Shown: positions 11,401-22,900, counted from the first letter of the stretch. The stretch: DNA of 64,000 nucleotides from Astropecten irregularis (GCA_963971285.1 OZ020244.1:7688001-7752000), one strand, 5' to 3'. Translations and numbers: made by a program. Notes: a model not told the origin generated them from the sequence alone.

Positions 11401-13489
11401 TAAAACAGTTTTAATTTCTTATTTGGGACTGAAACATTAAAGTTATAATTGTTGTTTAGGAGAAAGAAGATATCGTTTGGAAGCGATTAAGTTTGTTGCT
11501 AAAATGCTGTTGAGACGTAACCTTTAAAGAAGTCTTTGTATGTATATTCTTTCTATGTTACTTTGGAACTTTTGATGCATGTGAACGTTTATTTGCACGA
11601 GCGAGTCATAAAAACTGTTTGTGCACGGTTCTATGGAACTCATTATGTATTCAAATCTCATGTAATGGTGTTCTAATTGAATACGTTGTTTACATTATCC
11701 TTGTTTTTTTCTGCACGTATGGCTTAATAGAGCATACTGTTCATTTCTTGCAATTTGTATTGGAGTTTTAGTTTTGAATTTTGTTTTTGGATTTTTAAGA
11801 AATAAAAGTTGACTATTTGTTGTTTTTATGCATGTGTACTGGTGAAATGCCTATGTTGTTTTGTTACAAGAAATGAATAATAGATCACGTAATGTAAATG
11901 TAGTTTTAATAGAGCATTTGTTGTTGGTTAATTGCTTAGGTTAAAATGTTGTTAATATTAGCATGAATACAAAATGATTTTGGTCGGGAAACAGTTAATA
12001 TGCAATTTAGGCTTGCCCTTGACTGACGTGGATGTGCACTGTATACTCAGTGAGCACGTGAAAAGCACATTAGCATGGTTGTTTTTTGTGGGTTTTTTTT
12101 TGGGGGGGGGGGTGGGGTTATGCTGTTTAGTAGGTTATTGTTGTAACCATTTGTTGTGGTAGGTTATTGTAGTTAATTTTGCAATTTGTCTAATCGATGG
12201 CGGTAGAAATCTACCTGGATGTTCTACCTTTGGTTCAGTAAAAATTGAATCAAAAATGGTATTAGTTTGTCATCATTTCGTTCAGTAAATACCTCTTTGT
12301 GGGTTTCGAAAGTTAAATGATTTATCTTAATTTTATAGAGAGTTGTTATAGCGTTTGTACAACAAATTGTTGTAGCATAATTTTGTTGTGAAGAATTACA
12401 ATGTTGAAATAGTTGAAGATTATAACTTTTTAAAGTGAATTACATGTAATTGTGTGAATGGTTTTTTTGTCGTGTATAATGTATACTGCGTTGTTATGTT
12501 GTTCATTCCTTGTTAATTTCTTTTTCATTATTGGGGATATTCGGTGTTTTTGTGTTCTGTACTAGGGAGCAAAACGGGCGAGCAGGAGAGGCTGTATGAG
12601 GGGCTACCCAATTTTAATACCAGGTACTGTATTTTTTAATCAAGGTAGAGTGGGAAACTCGTTTTTTTGTCCAGCTGAAGGCGATTTTTATAAGCATTAA
12701 ACCTTTTATAAATTAACTTTGCAGACACATTAAATAATTGTCATGTATGCTTTTTAATACTTTGAAGTTGAATGACACTTATATCGGGAATTTGGGGAAA
12801 TGTTAATAAACACCATTTTTCCACCTGTTTTATTTAGGACAGGGAATAATTATTGACTTGAAGGTAGTTTCATAGTTTGGTTCTTGTCAAAGAAATATAT
12901 TTCTTATAATATATATCAAGGAAGATACAGTTAAAGTATTTGTACAAATTTCAGTCTCATACGTTGTCCATTTTTGGGAGGAAAAGAGCGAACAACGGCC
13001 ATTGTATTTTTTAAGTGTTTTGTTTTTTATTTTTGTTCTTTTAAGAAATGAAAAAGATTTTCGGTCGTTATTTACTCATTTCTGGAAAAATACTGCATTT
13101 CAGTCGGAATAATGTACCAGCTTGTTTCTACCAGCATCATTTTTATACCCTGTAAGTTATACGTAAATAGTGAATATTTCTGAAGTATATGATACAACCT
13201 TTAATTGTTGGGGATGGAAATGTTAATGAATCAAATTATTAACTAGTGTTAGTAATTTGTTGTATGTACTTACGTTGAGGTTGTTGAGGTTGTTCTTCGT
13301 TGAACTTGTAGTTTTCTTGTTTTTGGTGTGTTTATCACTCGTGGAGGTTGGTTGAACAGTTTGTACGACACTTGAGGAGTCACCGAGATGTGGTAGCTGA
13401 AGACCGATGCATGTGGTATTTTCTATATGTCTTGCAACATGTAGGGATGCTGGTCGATTGTTTGTACTTTGGCCATGTGTTAAAAAGCT
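8292..13489 (-). CDS. OB-fold, RPA1-like ssDNA-binding protein gene (multi-exon)
   Basis: Exons read on the minus strand with clean splice sites are: 13489?-13274, 11126-10905, 10195-10061, 9782-9567, 9177-9119 and 8474-8292. Lengths of 222, 135, 216, 59 and 180 nt keep one frame, and TAA follows HNE at 8294-8292. The third and fourth exons join into a domain with the alternating pattern VSVTGTIKS ... KEVELSD ... VIKINLW ... VTIKNVY. That is the strand pattern of a nucleic-acid-binding OB fold as in RPA1 DNA-binding domains (family knowledge). The first exon listed encodes a Ser/Thr/Lys/Asn-rich stretch and lacks a sure ATG. Translation may start upstream, or at the ATG opening the 11126 exon. 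The TAA overlaps a consensus GTAAGT, so a further exon cannot be excluded. It probably binds ssDNA or RNA. The exact paralogue is unknown; it is about 270-340 residues, shorter than RPA1. Confidence 0.65.
9119..9177 (-). CDS. OB-fold gene exon 5
   Basis: A 59-nt exon between CACAAACAG and GTAAGTA, ending in phase 2. It encodes an acidic stretch beginning VMDKEESTEIT. Confidence 0.6.
9567..9782 (-). CDS. OB-fold gene exon 4
   Basis: 216 nt, phase 0, between ATTCACAG and GTAAGT. It encodes KEVELSD, VIKINLW and VTIKNVY segments, which are the core OB-fold strands. Confidence 0.72.
10061..10195 (-). CDS. OB-fold gene exon 3
   Basis: 135 nt, phase 0 at both ends, between ACCAACAG and GTAAGC. It encodes the first strands of the predicted OB fold (QKVSVTGTIKS at its end). 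Confidence 0.7.
10905..11126 (-). CDS. OB-fold gene exon 2 (possible start exon)
   Basis: An acceptor TTCTTCACAG lies immediately before ATG at 11126, and the exon ends AAAG before GTATG. It encodes 74 residues, phase 0, beginning MTTIKFYTLGQMTK. Because the acceptor abuts the ATG, this methionine may be internal and joined to the exon ending at 13274. Confidence 0.65.
11964..12062 (+). mobile_element. Copy of a short non-autonomous retroelement
   Basis: It matches the 123-bp insertion at 45152-45274 from its first base (TGAATA) through ATGATTTTGGTCGGGAAA, TTAGGCTTGCCCTT and CACTGTATACTCAGTG. The poly-A tail has decayed or is absent here. It lies in an intron of the minus-strand OB-fold gene. 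Confidence 0.7.
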
Positions 13490-13723
13490 GTGTTTGTGGT
13501 TAAATTTGTTGGAGAAAAAATAGAGGTTGCTTCTTTGTTAAAGGTGAATGGTCGTTTTCTTTTTTGAAAGTACCATTGAGTTTTCGTAGACTTTTTGAAT
13601 TGTAATTAAACGTTTTTTTGTTAACTACGTGGAAATACTAATTGTGTGTGTGTGGGTGGACTTGTCAATGGTGCCAAGGGAGGACTTTCGTGTATGTACA
13701 CAGCCACGAATCGAGGACGGCTT

Positions 13724-13749
13724 GCAAATCGAGGACGTCCTCGATTTGC
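13724..13749. repeat. Perfect 26-bp palindrome
   Basis: Each half is GCAAATCGAGGAC and its reverse complement, with no central gap. A related half-site, CGAATCGAGGACGG, sits about 15 bp upstream. Confidence 0.9.
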
Positions 13750-13899
13750 GTTAGGGCCAAAAATGGGGTCCGAGGAGGCCTTTCTAGGAGCCAGTGAATT
13801 TTCACAGCATTTGGGAGCTGTCCTCGGTGTACGTCTTGGACACGTTGCGTGTTGCGTCACACACTATCACACACTACTGTATAATTGTAGTCATTAACT

Positions 13900-14025
13900 G
13901 AAGGCTAGTAGTAGGCCTACATAGTAGTAGTACTACTACTCATGTACAAGCCTATAGGCTAGTACATAGTAGTACTAGTACTATGTAGACCTACTAGTAG
14001 GGCTACTACTAGCCTTAAGTTAGTT
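13900..14025. repeat. TAG/CTA-rich imperfect foldback
   Basis: The left arm starting AAGGCTAGTAGTAGGCC pairs with the right arm ending GGGCTACTACTAGCCTT. Internal TAGTAGTACTACTA units are themselves self-complementary. Confidence 0.75.
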
Positions 14026-14460
14026 AGTCTTTACCAAACTAAGGTGAGAACTACCTGGGACCATTCACTCATTAATGTTCCCCACTTAAGGTAGCCTTAC
14101 TCGATGCGATTGCCCTTTGAATTTTGGGTGTCTTTTTTTCCACTAAGGATACAAGTCACACCCCGTTTTTTGAGTGAGTCGGCACTTAAATGTGTTTCAA
14201 TCTCCGTTGCGTGAATGTTGACTGCTATTTTTTGTGTCATTGACTACCCTGATAATTTCCGGGATCACTGTAAACTCTGAAAACTGTCCCCTTCCCCCTA
14301 GCTTGGCCACATGAAAATGGACTTCTTGCCCCCCCCCCCCCCCCCCCCCCCCGAAATCTACCCCAACCTCCACCTCCAATTATGATTAAATGAGAAGTTC
14401 ATGACCAACTTGAAGACAGGCAGTGTAATTAATTGAGTGTACTGTTTTCTTGGTTTGCAG

Positions 14461-17126
14461 GTGACCTGTCTGCCGATGTTTGACAAGAATTAAACATGTC
14501 TCAGCCGTCCACCAGCTCGGATCCGAGTCCATCTGGCCCACCCAGTGATGTCCCAGTCGTTAATGCCCCTGGTGCCAGCGGGAACCATGGCATTACAGTA
14601 CTGCAGACCAGTAATGAGCACGGATGCAGGAAATGGGACAAGAAACACTTCTGCTATTGCTGCGATGTACCCCAAGCCAAGCTTCCCCGTCATCTCCAGT
14701 CATGCCACAAAGAAGAGAGGGAAGTTGTTGAGCTTGCATCGGAGACCAACGCTATTGCCCGTAAACGTCTTTTGTTACAACTCCGCAATCTTGGTAATCA
14801 CAGACACAACAGTCAGGTTCTTCGTGAAGGTCAAGGTGTTCTGATCGTTGGGTATAGGCCAAAGCATGTGGCATCTCCCCAGGCCTATGGACCATGTATA
14901 CATTGTTATGGCTATTATGTGCGGACTGATCTGTGGCGACATGCCTGCCCCTTGAAGCCTGCAGCCCCTTCACAGACTGATGGTGCTGGCAGGAGGGCTG
15001 GTGTCGGTGGACGGGTTGCTCACAAGAGTGATTTGTTAAAACCTGCTCCTGTCGGGGTGTCTTTCCAGTTGAATCGGGTTCTCAGTCCAATGAAGAGAGA
15101 TGAGGTCGCTCTGGTAGTGAAAAATGACACGTTGATTGTAGAATTAGCCAAGCGGAAATATATGAAACTCGGGCATGACATCGATCAGCACTGCTACATC
15201 CGCAACAGGATCCGTGAATTGGGTCGTCTCGTCCTCCAACTCCGAAAGAACACCCACCAGCCAAATGCATCCCTGGAGTCGTTTGTGCATCCCCAGCACT
15301 TTACGGATATTGTGGAGGCTGTTCACCGCATTGCCGGCTTCAGTGAAGAGAAACAGTTATATGATGTTCCGTCACTGGCACTCAAGATTGGTTATTCGGT
15401 CAAGAAGTGTGCACTCATACTGAAAGGTCTAGCTCTAGAGTCTTGCCAAAAACACAAAGCCGACTGTGCTGGAGAGTATTTGCAATTGTGCGAATTGAAC
15501 TGGCGACACCGTGTGTCTGAGCACGCGCACAGAACATTGTACCAAGGAAAGCGGAATAAAAGTGTAACTCTACCGACCAATGCCGATGTGGTGAAGATGT
15601 CGTCTTTCCTTCATGACGCTGGCAACCAGGCACTTGAACTCCTCCAGGGTGCTCAGGGCAAACAAGTCCGACCGGCTTGGCAGAAATTGAATGAAGTCAC
15701 CCTATGTCACCTCATCATGTTCAACCGAAGAAGGCAGGGGGAGGTATCAAAGATTACCCTAGCTGATTTCCAACAGCACAGCAAAGCCCGTCTCGGTGTG
15801 GACGGGGAATGCCTGTTGAGTGATTTGGAACGCCATCTGTGCAAGATGTTCCATGTGGTCGAAATAGTTGGCAAGAGGGGCAGAACTGTTCCTGTTCTTG
15901 TCAACAATGAGGCGGTCGCGTGGTTGAATGCTCTGGTCACCAACCGAAACGAAGCTGGAGTTGCCCCCGACAACATCTTCTTGTTCGCCCGATGTTGTTA
16001 CCGAGGGACAGGTCATATACGAGGAAGTGACTGTCTAAGGACATATGCAGATAAGGCTGGCCTTGACAATGCCTGTAGCATCCGTTCCACCAAACTCCGC
16101 AAGCATGTAGCCACTGCAGCTCAAATTCTTGCATTAAAGGACCACCAGCTGGAAACTCTTGCCGACTTCATGGGCCATGATTTGAGCGTACATCGCGAGT
16201 ATTACCAGTTGCCCGATACTGTACAACGGGTCACCAAACTTTCTCGCTTGTTCCTGAGTTTGGAGAGGGGCAACTTGGTTTCTCAGGAGGGCAAATCTTT
16301 GGATGAGCTGCATGTTACAGGAGGTAAGCCCCCCCCCTAAATTCAACCCCTTTAATCTGATTTGGACTTGGCAGCACCCACCCGCCCCGCCCCGCCCCGC
16401 CCCGCCCCGACTGTCACCAGACAAACCCCTGGATGTGCCCATCCCAATTTGACTTTATCATAGAAGTCCGAGAAGATCCTCCCTCCAACCCTGCCAACAT
16501 CCCCCCTCCTTGCCATCCCCAACACCACCCCCACCCCACACATTCCCCGACCCTGCCAAAAATGTTCAATTCCGAACGTTGTGCACCGACTTATTGTTTT
16601 TGTGCAATGTGTTATACTTTCAGAAGGCTTCAGTAGTGAAGAGGAGAGCAGCGACGGCAGCGACAGCAACGACAGCAGTCAGGGGAGCAACATCGGTGAA
16701 GATGAACCCACGGACAACGGTAATAATTTGATCCTTGTTTGGTTGGTCGGTCTATCAGTCTGGCTGTCGGTGCGCCTGTCCGTCTCTCAGTGCTTGTGTC
16801 TGTGGGTCATTTCACTCTGCTTGAACTTCTTCAGAACCCTTATTTATTGCGAACATGTTTTCTTTGTTTCCTCTGCACTACCAGGAGAGACTGTGTCCAG
16901 CCAACCGCCTGCACTACCCACATCACCCACGGTCCGAGTTCAGCGTCGTCCATGGACTGCAGAGGAGAAGAGAGACGTTGAAGAGGGCCTCCAGAGATTC
17001 TTCCAGTTGCCCAAACTTTCTGGCAAACGGGACATCGAGACAGCTTGTTCGGTGGCACTACAGACGCGAACTTGGAAGAACATCAAGGACTTTTGTCGGA
17101 ATTCGCTTAAACTGTACCCTAGATAA
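14461..17126 (+). CDS. Zinc-finger / tyrosine-recombinase-like / Myb-SANT protein (stand-alone copy)
   Basis: Exons: 14461-16323 (coding from ATG 14496), 16624-16719 and 16885-17126. An in-frame TGA at 14481 fixes the start, and the acceptor TTGCAG at 14460 implies an upstream non-coding exon. Junctions are phase 1. The protein has a C2H2-like finger (CYCCDVPQAKLPRHLQSCH), a second Cys/His cluster (CIHCYGYY ... RHACP), then a tyrosine-recombinase-like core: FNRRRQGE (box I Arg), VGKRGRTVPVL (beta-hairpin Lys), STKLRKHVAT (box II, first His replaced) and MGHDLSVHREYY (His, Tyr). The second exon is Ser/Asp/Glu-rich. The third carries RPWTAEEKRDVEEGL and TRTWKNIKDF, a Myb/SANT-like helix set. 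The same architecture recurs at 28416-31145, where SET exons lie upstream; here there is none. It is probably a domesticated Crypton-like recombinase; function unknown. Confidence 0.75.
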
Positions 17127-17356
17127 CCAGAGACAATAGATGTCCTACCTAGCTCAACCCGACTAAAATGATGCAACAGTTCACTGTTTTGGCTGAGCCA
17201 CTTTTTCGCCCCACAATTAAGACCCAATAATGTCGAGAGTACAAAGAACCAATTCATTTGGTCCTCTGTCCTCAGTCGGATAGGTGCAAATCACATGCTG
17301 CAAGTGTCCTCTATTGGATAGACTGCGAAGTATGTCCTCAATGTGCTGTGTCTACA

Positions 17357-17362
<6 letters not shown>

Positions 17363-17390
<28 letters not shown>
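17363..17390. repeat. (GT)n microsatellite
   Basis: About fourteen TG dinucleotides. Confidence 0.95.
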
Positions 17391-17394
<4 letters not shown>

Positions 17395-17711
17395 TTTCGC
17401 AGCCAGTTGGAGGAGTTCGGTGTCTACAAACACCAACGCTTAGAGGAGTTTCAGTTGTGTGACCAGCATTTTGAGGAGCTCCTCAAATGGTTTTGTACAT
17501 AATTTCAGTCCTTGGTGGCGCTATTAACATTTTCATGTCAGGTTTGAAAAACTCCTCACAAGGTTGCTCATCAGCACACATTTGGTCGAATTGCATGTGG
17601 GGGTGAGGACACTGTGTGAATTCCTGATGAGCCAATGGTGAACAGCGCCCTCAATCAAACTCCTCGAATTGACATATTTTTTTTCTTCAGTTTTTGGATA
17701 CCCAGTGCAAT

Positions 17712-18427
17712 AGGTGATCCACATAATGAAGGAATATTGGTAAAAAAATTGAAAACAAAGTGTGGACTTTCATCTTCGTGCTTAATAATGTGAATGGAGG
17801 CGTGAATGGAGTCCAATCAGCCATGATAAGTGTAAAATATGTCGCCCTCTATTGACGTCATAAAGGGGTGAAACTTTTGACCAATCACAGCGCAGATTTG
17901 TATAGGGGTCCACATAATTATGGGATGTATACTTTGCCTGCCACATCACATGCACGTACTTGTTCTGCATACCGTTTGAGCCCCTAAGCACAATACCTAC
18001 ATTTCGAGGTGCCCTCAAACTGTACCAAAATTATGACATGGTGTGTATGTTTAGCTATCCCTGTGTGGACTTGAAAATGTCTGCACACCAACAAAGTGTG
18101 GACTGTTAACATTATGTGGACTTACACTCAGTCCACAGAATGTTTTTTGCTTATTTTGAAGCTGGAAATGAGACTAGCTCAAATAACTCAAATGAATGAA
18201 GTCCACATAACAAAGGAATGTTGGTTTAAAAAAAACAACCAAGTGTGGACTTTCACCCTCTTGTTACTTATGTGCTTGGAGAGGCCTTCTTCCTCAATGC
18301 ATAGTGTACGAATGTCGCCCTCTGTTGTCATGATAAAGGAGTGAAACTTTTGACCAATCACAGCGCAGATTTGTTATGGGGTGAGGTCCACATAATTATG
18401 TGATGCTCACTTTGCCAACTGCATGCA
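17712..18427. repeat. Diverged direct duplication with CCAAT box
   Basis: 17712-17953 and 18198-18427 align as diverged direct repeats. Both contain AAGTGTGGACTTTCA, ATGTCGCCCTCT, AACTTTTGACCAATCACAGC and GTCCACATAATTATG. The shared ACCAATCACAGCGCAGATTT segment includes a CCAAT box. It lies between the stand-alone recombinase gene and the SET gene and could be a promoter fragment or a mobile repeat. Confidence 0.7.
17957..18043. repeat. Dispersed repeat, inverted partner at 41038-41125
   Basis: TACTTGTTCTGCATACCG through CAAAATTATGACATGG is the near-exact reverse complement of 41038-41125. At the distant copy the sequence abuts a (GT)n run. Confidence 0.85.
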
Positions 18428-18618
18428 TAGCATCCTAGGCCATGTGAAAGTGCACATGGCTGTAATCATCGGCAGCAGCCATATTTACACTTCAGCAGCA
18501 GTACAGGTAATAATAAAGCCATAGTAGTCAGTAAAAAGTAAAATGTTGAGTACTTAGGCCTAATAAAAAAGGTCTACTTTGTTAGAATTAGCATTTATTA
18601 TTCAAGAAAATTACTGAA

Positions 18619-18903
18619 ATGCAAAGTGAAATACCCCCAGTGCCTGGTAGGCATACAGCTTGTACAAATAACGCTGTTGTTGGCAGTATCAATGAGGAAA
18701 ATCTCATACGTTTTGTGAACGTTTTGCGTAGCACTAGGCCTAGGCCTAGTAGCACTACTGACATTGAAGGACTGTCTGACTCAGGCTGCAGAATTAGTCA
18801 ATTTTATTGTAAGGTTAATTTCAAAATAGGACTGGTGGTTGTGATTTGTTTATTGCTACTTATTGTATGTCTTCAATTAATTGTACTACGTCAATTGCAA
18901 TAA
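18619..18903 (+). CDS. Small ORF with C-terminal hydrophobic segment (doubtful)
   Basis: 94 codons from ATG to TAA. Residues 69-90 are strongly hydrophobic (IGLVVVICLLLLIVCLQLIV), as in a single membrane span. The middle is encoded by AGGCCTA-type simple sequence, which argues against a conserved gene. No family recognised. Confidence 0.18.
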   Translation: MQSEIPPVPGRHTACTNNAVVGSINEENLIRFVNVLRSTRPRPSSTTDIEGLSDSGCRISQFYCKVNFKIGLVVVICLLLLIVCLQLIVLRQLQ

Positions 18904-19877
18904 GGCCTAGGCCTATAGGCCCTCTGAATTAGGCCTAACATTAGGCTAGGCCTAGCCTAAATTGTAATTGGCCATGCCCATGGGATTACGCTGTCACTAC
19001 ACATGGTAAGTTTATATAAGTCCTGTAGATGCCTACGATAACATGTATGCCGAATGTTATATTTCCATATTTTATGTTGATATTTTCCCAACATTAGGCC
19101 TAACGTTAACAAGTTACTCATTCCATGAAAATTTCTCATAATATACAATGGGGCTGGTTTTTGTTTATTATTTGGTAATATTGGAAGTAAAATTTGATGA
19201 TAATTGTAAATTCTGAGGACTATTTACCCAAACTGGCCGTGGGTGGCGCTATTTAAATTTATGTCAATGTGTGACGTAGTCGAGGGGATACGGTCCACGA
19301 ACGAACCCCCTCGGTGCGCGGGAGTTGTATGGGATTTCCAATGAGTTTTGTGTACATGCGGTTTCTGTTTGTTAAAACTGTCTGAATCACTGCCGGAATG
19401 ATCATTACTATCCGATTGGTACATTGATTATTCATCGATGCTGTATTCCTCCCAAGGACGGTCGCTATATGTATCATTTTCAGCCATTTTACTAACGAAA
19501 TGATGGGAGTACATGTATTGCGTGTGGGTTTATAATATGTAACACACTGTGTATAAATATTCATAAGGAAAGCGAATCCCCTCTTCTACGTCATCAACTT
19601 GAGGAAAACATGAATATTCATGATATGTAAATGAACAAAAAACCGGCAAATTCGAGAGAAAATGGCTTATTCTTGGCGAATGCGGAACGGTAAAAACTGG
19701 CTTAAAATTCACATGAAGAAACTTCTAATAGTAAGGGTTAATGATATGTTTACCTTAATTGGAGCTAGGTGCACACAATTTTATGCGAACACCTTATTTT
19801 TCGAAATCGTTGGAGTCCAGCTTTAAGATCAAAATTTAATATAAATTGTAACAAGCAATTTTACTTTCTCTTTTTAG

Positions 19878-19990
19878 AATGACTCGGTATAGAGAAAAAA
19901 GACCATCCCCAAGGGAGCGGGCAGTCCAAGATTGTAAAAGTGGTAGGGACCAGGAAGGATTTGTGTGCAAACACATTAACAATTATATTG
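19878..19990 (+). CDS. SET gene, first recognised coding exon
   Basis: It follows TTTCTCTTTTTAG and ends before GTAAGAAAAG, phase 1. ATG at 19879 gives a basic N terminus (MTRYREKRPSPRERA), followed by HINNYIG, the beginning of the SET fold. Upstream exons are possible. Confidence 0.6.
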
Positions 19991-22900
19991 GTAAGAAAAG
20001 GCAAAATGATACAAGGCTTATTTTTCAGCATTGAGTTGATTATTAATGTAAAAATGGCAAATTCCTGAGAATACTTAAATACATTGCCTTGTTTTTGTAT
20101 GTTTTAGTTTTGTTTTTCACGGTTGTTTTTTTTTTGGGGGGGGGGAGGGGGATAGGCCTATATGTCAGTGCTATAACAATATCAACATCAATTAACCCCT
20201 GATAAATTTAAAGTATGGCTGTTCATTTTCCTTGATACATTTGTTCTTCTACAAAACTGTTTTAAGTTCAAGCTTCTAAAAGGTTCAGAATGCTCAGCTA
20301 GCAATTTGGAATAAGCAACATATTACAATAACTGAATTATTGAAAGTAAAAAGTGGTTTTTGCTTTGTCATAGGACATGGAGTGTTTACAACAAAAGCCT
20401 TCCAAAAGAAGGAATTTCTCCTACAGTATGCTGGCGAATTAATCAGCAAGAAACAGGCACTTAAAAGGGAGCAAACATATTCTCCATCTAAGGGAAGCTT
20501 TTTATTTTACTTCATTTATAACGGACAAAAGAAATGGTAGGTGATAATTATACTCTCACTTTTAATCAAATTTAAATAATTATTGCCATTTCTTAATTTA
20601 TTGAATACTTGACACACATGCTTGAAGGATTTTTGCAAAGACATATTGTTTCCAGAACTATGGAATAATACACATGATGCAAACAGACTTGCAGGCATGC
20701 ATGAAAACTATTTTTCTCCAGTTTGCACTCCGACCGTGAAGAAGTTATCCTGAAGAATATGTTGTTCTTGTTGTTGTTTACAAAAAGTAATATGTATCAT
20801 TTACCATAGATGACCAGCTGTCAGTTTTAGTGATTAAGAAACTTGATGATGGTTTGGGCAGGTTTTGGAATCAAAATTTGTATCCATTTAATTCATAGTA
20901 GGGACCATATTGTATGTCCCTCGTGAAAAAATATCTATTTTTCTTCACACAAAGTATTGACGCTACAGTTTCCAATGGTATGGGAAGGATGGTCAATGAT
21001 GGGACGGGCAAAAAGGAAAACTGCAAAATGGAGGTGGTGAAGGGGAATCCAGAAGATGAACCAAAGCTATGTCTATTCGCCAAGAAGGATATACTCCCAG
21101 GAGAGGAGCTACGTTTTGATTATGGGGTAACAAATCTCCCATGGAGAAAGGTTTGTATCCTGTACATCTACATATTTAATGTATGAACATTCCCTTCCAT
21201 AAAAGTACAATAAAATAGATGTGTTTATGTAATAATTTTTACATGACCTTAAATTTTCCTTTCACCCAGACACAGGTAATAAATCTTTAACTTGCCAACA
21301 ACTACATGTAGGTTCGTTTGTACGTTTCAAAAAAAAAATCTCAAATTTTCATATTGTGAATGTCTTTTTTAGAAAAACAACACTTGCATACGAAATGAAA
21401 CAGAAAGATCATCATGTTTCTTTGATGAACTATATTAATTGTAATCTTTTGTAGAGTAGCAGAATATGGCATCACTGTTTAACTTTGATATTTCTCTTTT
21501 TGGAAAAAACATAGCACTAAACATTGATGAATTAGAATGAACATCTACCCCACTTTGACTTTTTTCATTATTTATGTGCCAAAGGTAGAAGAATTTCCAT
21601 ATTTGGTCAATATAGAGGAGTTGAACATTTGAAAAATCTGATGTAAAAGAAATATGTTTTGACAATCATTGCACATATAAAATTGATTTTCATGTAAATT
21701 AGTAAGTCATGCCCATGATGTATTTTTAAGTTAGCTTGTTACATCATACATGTATATCTGGATGATGCGTTTCCTCGGATTAATCATTTTCATTAAAGTA
21801 AGGATTGCGGTAACACCATTTGACACGGTACATGTATATCTCTCTTGTGAGTATGGGGTGGCTCTGAAAAGAGCCGGCTAACTCAACGTTTCGGCCGGTA
21901 TACTCTGGAACGTTGAGTTAACTGGCTCTTTTCAGAGCCACCCCATACTCACTTTATGTACTTTTGCCATGCATAGCCTTAAATCTAAGTAATCATTTTC
22001 ATTGTTGGCATTTTCTTTTTTGATAACTGTGATATTCAGGACAGTGAACAAGACTGCATCAGCAAAGGTAATTGACTTAACTGAAAATTAATGTGCAAAT
22101 TTTAACAACTGTATAGTGAAAGCAAAATAGTGCACGCTCGCCCTTTAAATTGATCCCACTTACACTTAAAATGTTCATTGTTCGTTTATATCTAGCTTTC
22201 AGTGACAATGAATCAATGATATATCTTAAAATACTCTCAGAACTGATCAGAGTTGTAACGAGTCACTGTTTTTTGTGACTCGAGTCAAGTCATTTCAAAG
22301 AAGTGACTCGAGTCGAGTCGAGTCATTTTAAAGAAGTGACTCGAGTCAAGTCGAGTCATTAGGTCAAGAAGGTCGAGTCGAGTCGAGTCAATTATTTAGC
22401 TCGAGTCAATTCGAGTCACACATTTTAGACTGGAATTTGTTTGCTTAAAAAAAAATACAATTGGTTCACGACAAGTGAGTGACATACTTTACTCTAAACC
22501 TTTCGCGCCACTGCGGGCCGCATGGAATACCATACATGTCACACAGCATTCTATGTCAAAGTGTATTCTGTGGCCCGCAGTGCACGCCCAACAGTGTGAA
22601 AGGTTTAATTAATGAAAACAAAAAGGGGGACTTGAGTCTTATTGGCCTTACTCGAGTCGAGTCATTCAAATGAGAGACTCGAGTCGAGTCGAGTCATATG
22701 TTCTCAATGACTCGAGTCGAGTCGAGTCATTTAGCCTTCGGGACTCGAGTCGAGTCATTGACTCGATTCATTACAACTCTGGAACTGATTACTACTAATA
22801 GCATGTAGAGGCCACGCAGATCATGTTATGTTTATATCCACGTAGTGATGGTGATGTATCTTTTCAAACTCACTGCAATATAGTTTCATGTAAGAATATA

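Larger units (their letters stand above)
13490..14460. promoter_or_regulatory. Gap between divergent genes, putative shared promoter region
   Basis: The minus-strand OB-fold gene and the plus-strand recombinase-like gene diverge from this segment. It holds a perfect 26-bp palindrome (13724-13749), an imperfect TAG/CTA-rich foldback (about 13900-14025) and a run of 24 C (14329-14352). It is more GC-rich than its surroundings near 13650-13860. No TATA box was identified. The promoter role is inference from layout. Confidence 0.35.

Noticed and set aside
8292..13489. Helitron-associated RPA-like gene
   Set aside because: The OB-fold gene has several introns, and no Rep/helicase motifs or Helitron termini were seen nearby.
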